DNA of 37,901 nt. It comes from a virus. Position numbers and translations under genes: made by a program. Positions 37,051 to 37,901 of this stretch are shown piece by piece (position 1 is the stretch's first letter; the number at the start of each line of letters is the position of its first letter). The DNA is taken from positions 1 to 37,901 of the IMG/VR virus record IMGVR_UViG_3300044625_000798; one strand, given 5' to 3'. The notes under the pieces are model-generated. The model was given only the letters and a program-made list of their open reading frames with translations, was not told the DNA's origin and searched no databases.

Positions 37051-37901
37051 CGCTCGCCTTCTTCTTTCGCTTCCGCGAGCGAGCCGCCGGGGCAGTGGGC
37101 GTCGGCTGGTCAAGCGGCGGCTGCGCATCGACCGCTGCCGGTGCAGGCTGACGCTCCACCACCCCGGCGAGAATCGCCGCAATCTGCTGCTGATTCATCG
37201 ACGGGAACGCCGCAGCGACCATCGCCGCCGCACCTTCCCGATTCACAAGCCCATCGACCACCGACTGAATGATCGCGATGAGGCCGGTGATCTGCGCCCC
37301 GTTGAGCGACACGTCCGCGACTTGCGGAGCCTCGGGCTCGGCAGGCTCGCCCGGCGTCGCAGGCACCACCGGCTCGCCTGCCGCAGCGGCCAGCCCGCCC
37401 TCGACCGCCTGCCCGTCGATCTCGCTGCCCGGCTGCTGCTGTGCCAGCACGTCGCCCTCGCTCGGCCGCTCACCCAGCGTGCCCATGTTGAGCGGGCGGT
37501 AGCGAATGTCGCCGCCCTCGACCGGGTCGAGGTTCTCGGTCGCGCGGATGTCGTTCGTGGAAACGACGCCGATGTCCCACATAGCCCGGTAGTACGCCGA
37601 CCGGCTGGCGGCATCGCCACGCAGCAAGCCCCGCACATCGAACTCGACCAGATAGCGGTCCTGGTCTGCGATGAGGTCACGCATGAACGCCGACTCGAAT
37701 CGACGCAGCCACGGCATGATGCAGTGAGTCACGAACGCGATGTCGCCATCCGGCGTCGCGGAGGCAATGCCAAGCAGCGAACCAGGCACGCGGAACAGCC
37801 GGGCGATCTCCTCGAGCTGGTAGCGGCGAAGCTCGATGAACTGGCTGTCGGTGTTGCTGCTCTGCGGAATGTCGTAGGGCTTCAGCCCGCCGGTCAGCAC
37901 C
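37037..37901 (-). CDS. Portal protein, HK97 type (5' end outside the window)
   Basis: The last 287 or so residues of a portal. LTGGLKPYDIPQSSNTDSQF, IARLFRVPGSLLGIA and WLRRFESAFMRDLIA match the clip/stem-side region of the HK97-type portal family. GVVSTNDIRATENLDPVEGG is the typical C-terminal signature. The long tail is rich in P, A, E and Q, and ends in RSRKRKKKASDGEI. The start lies beyond 37901, so the terminase should lie further right. The stop overlaps the protease start. Confidence 0.9.
   Translation of the reverse strand, partial: VLTGGLKPYDIPQSSNTDSQFIELRRYQLEEIARLFRVPGSLLGIASATPDGDIAFVTHCIMPWLRRFESAFMRDLIADQDRYLVEFDVRGLLRGDAASRSAYYRAMWDIGVVSTNDIRATENLDPVEGGDIRYRPLNMGTLGERPSEGDVLAQQQPGSEIDGQAVEGGLAAAAGEPVVPATPGEPAEPEAPQVADVSLNGAQITGLIAIIQSVVDGLVNREGAAAMVAAAFPSMNQQQIAAILAGVVERQPAPAAVDAQPPLDQPTPTAPAARSRKRKKKASDGEI

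Noticed and set aside
1-37901. CRISPR arrays, tRNA or rRNA genes, insertion sequences
   Set aside because: No regularly spaced direct repeats, no full tRNA cloverleaf, no rRNA-like sequence and no transposase were found by reading. Only a partial tRNA-like end near int was seen.

Overview
The window is a GC-rich stretch of a tailed, long non-contractile-tail type (HK97-capsid, siphovirus-like) temperate phage, or of a prophage kept in virion gene order. Nearly every gene is on the minus strand, so transcription runs from right to left. The only confident plus-strand gene is the integrase (19276-20133). A plus-strand 3' fragment at the left edge may be a second. The host is not identifiable with certainty. 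GC-rich codon use, strong AAGGAGG-type ribosome binding sites and a cysteine-rich virion protein suggest a GC-rich bacterium, possibly a planctomycete, and that last step is a guess.

Right arm (37901 to 20206, late genes, read leftward): portal (cut by the window edge), prohead protease with an extra N-terminal domain, a tiny zinc-ribbon protein, HK97-type major capsid protein, a possible decoration protein, a glycosyltransferase inserted into the head module, head-tail connector genes, HK97-gp10-like and DUF3168-like tail completion proteins, two tail-tube-like proteins, the G/GT tail assembly chaperones joined by a programmed -1 frameshift, the 1153-residue tape measure protein, three distal tail proteins (one with 25 cysteines), then accessory enzymes (zinc-cluster protein, metallopeptidase-like, calcineurin-like phosphoesterase, DUF6378-like).

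Centre (20133 to 18619): integrase, a candidate attP core that looks like the 3' end of a tRNA, and two small HTH proteins (excisionase/regulator type). An integrase in the middle of the structural-to-early axis is the arrangement of L5-like virion genomes, not of a linear integrated prophage.

Left arm (18618 to 1, early and accessory genes): a string of small unknown genes separated by conserved spacer sequences and driven by two near-identical promoters (18220-18248 and 15653-15680). They include a pyrimidine-dimer-glycosylase-like gene and a DUF932 gene. Then comes a replication/recombination block (SNF2-type helicase, coiled-coil protein, conserved phage protein, Prim-Pol primase), a control cassette, a UvrD-type helicase, a zinc-ribbon protein, a GP88-like protein, a VRR-NUC nuclease and several very small genes. 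Last is a methyltransferase-glycosyltransferase-glycosyltransferase operon, a further promoter, small genes and one more glycosyltransferase.

The most unusual features are a duplicated control cassette of about 220-255 bp (8431-8684 and 18392-18613) carrying a terminator and repeated GTTTTCGCG motifs; a cassette-like array of small genes with shared linkers; the complete frameshift signal; and the heavy investment in glycosyltransferases, including one among the capsid genes. No terminase, DNA polymerase, holin, endolysin, tRNA gene or CRISPR array is recognisable in the window.
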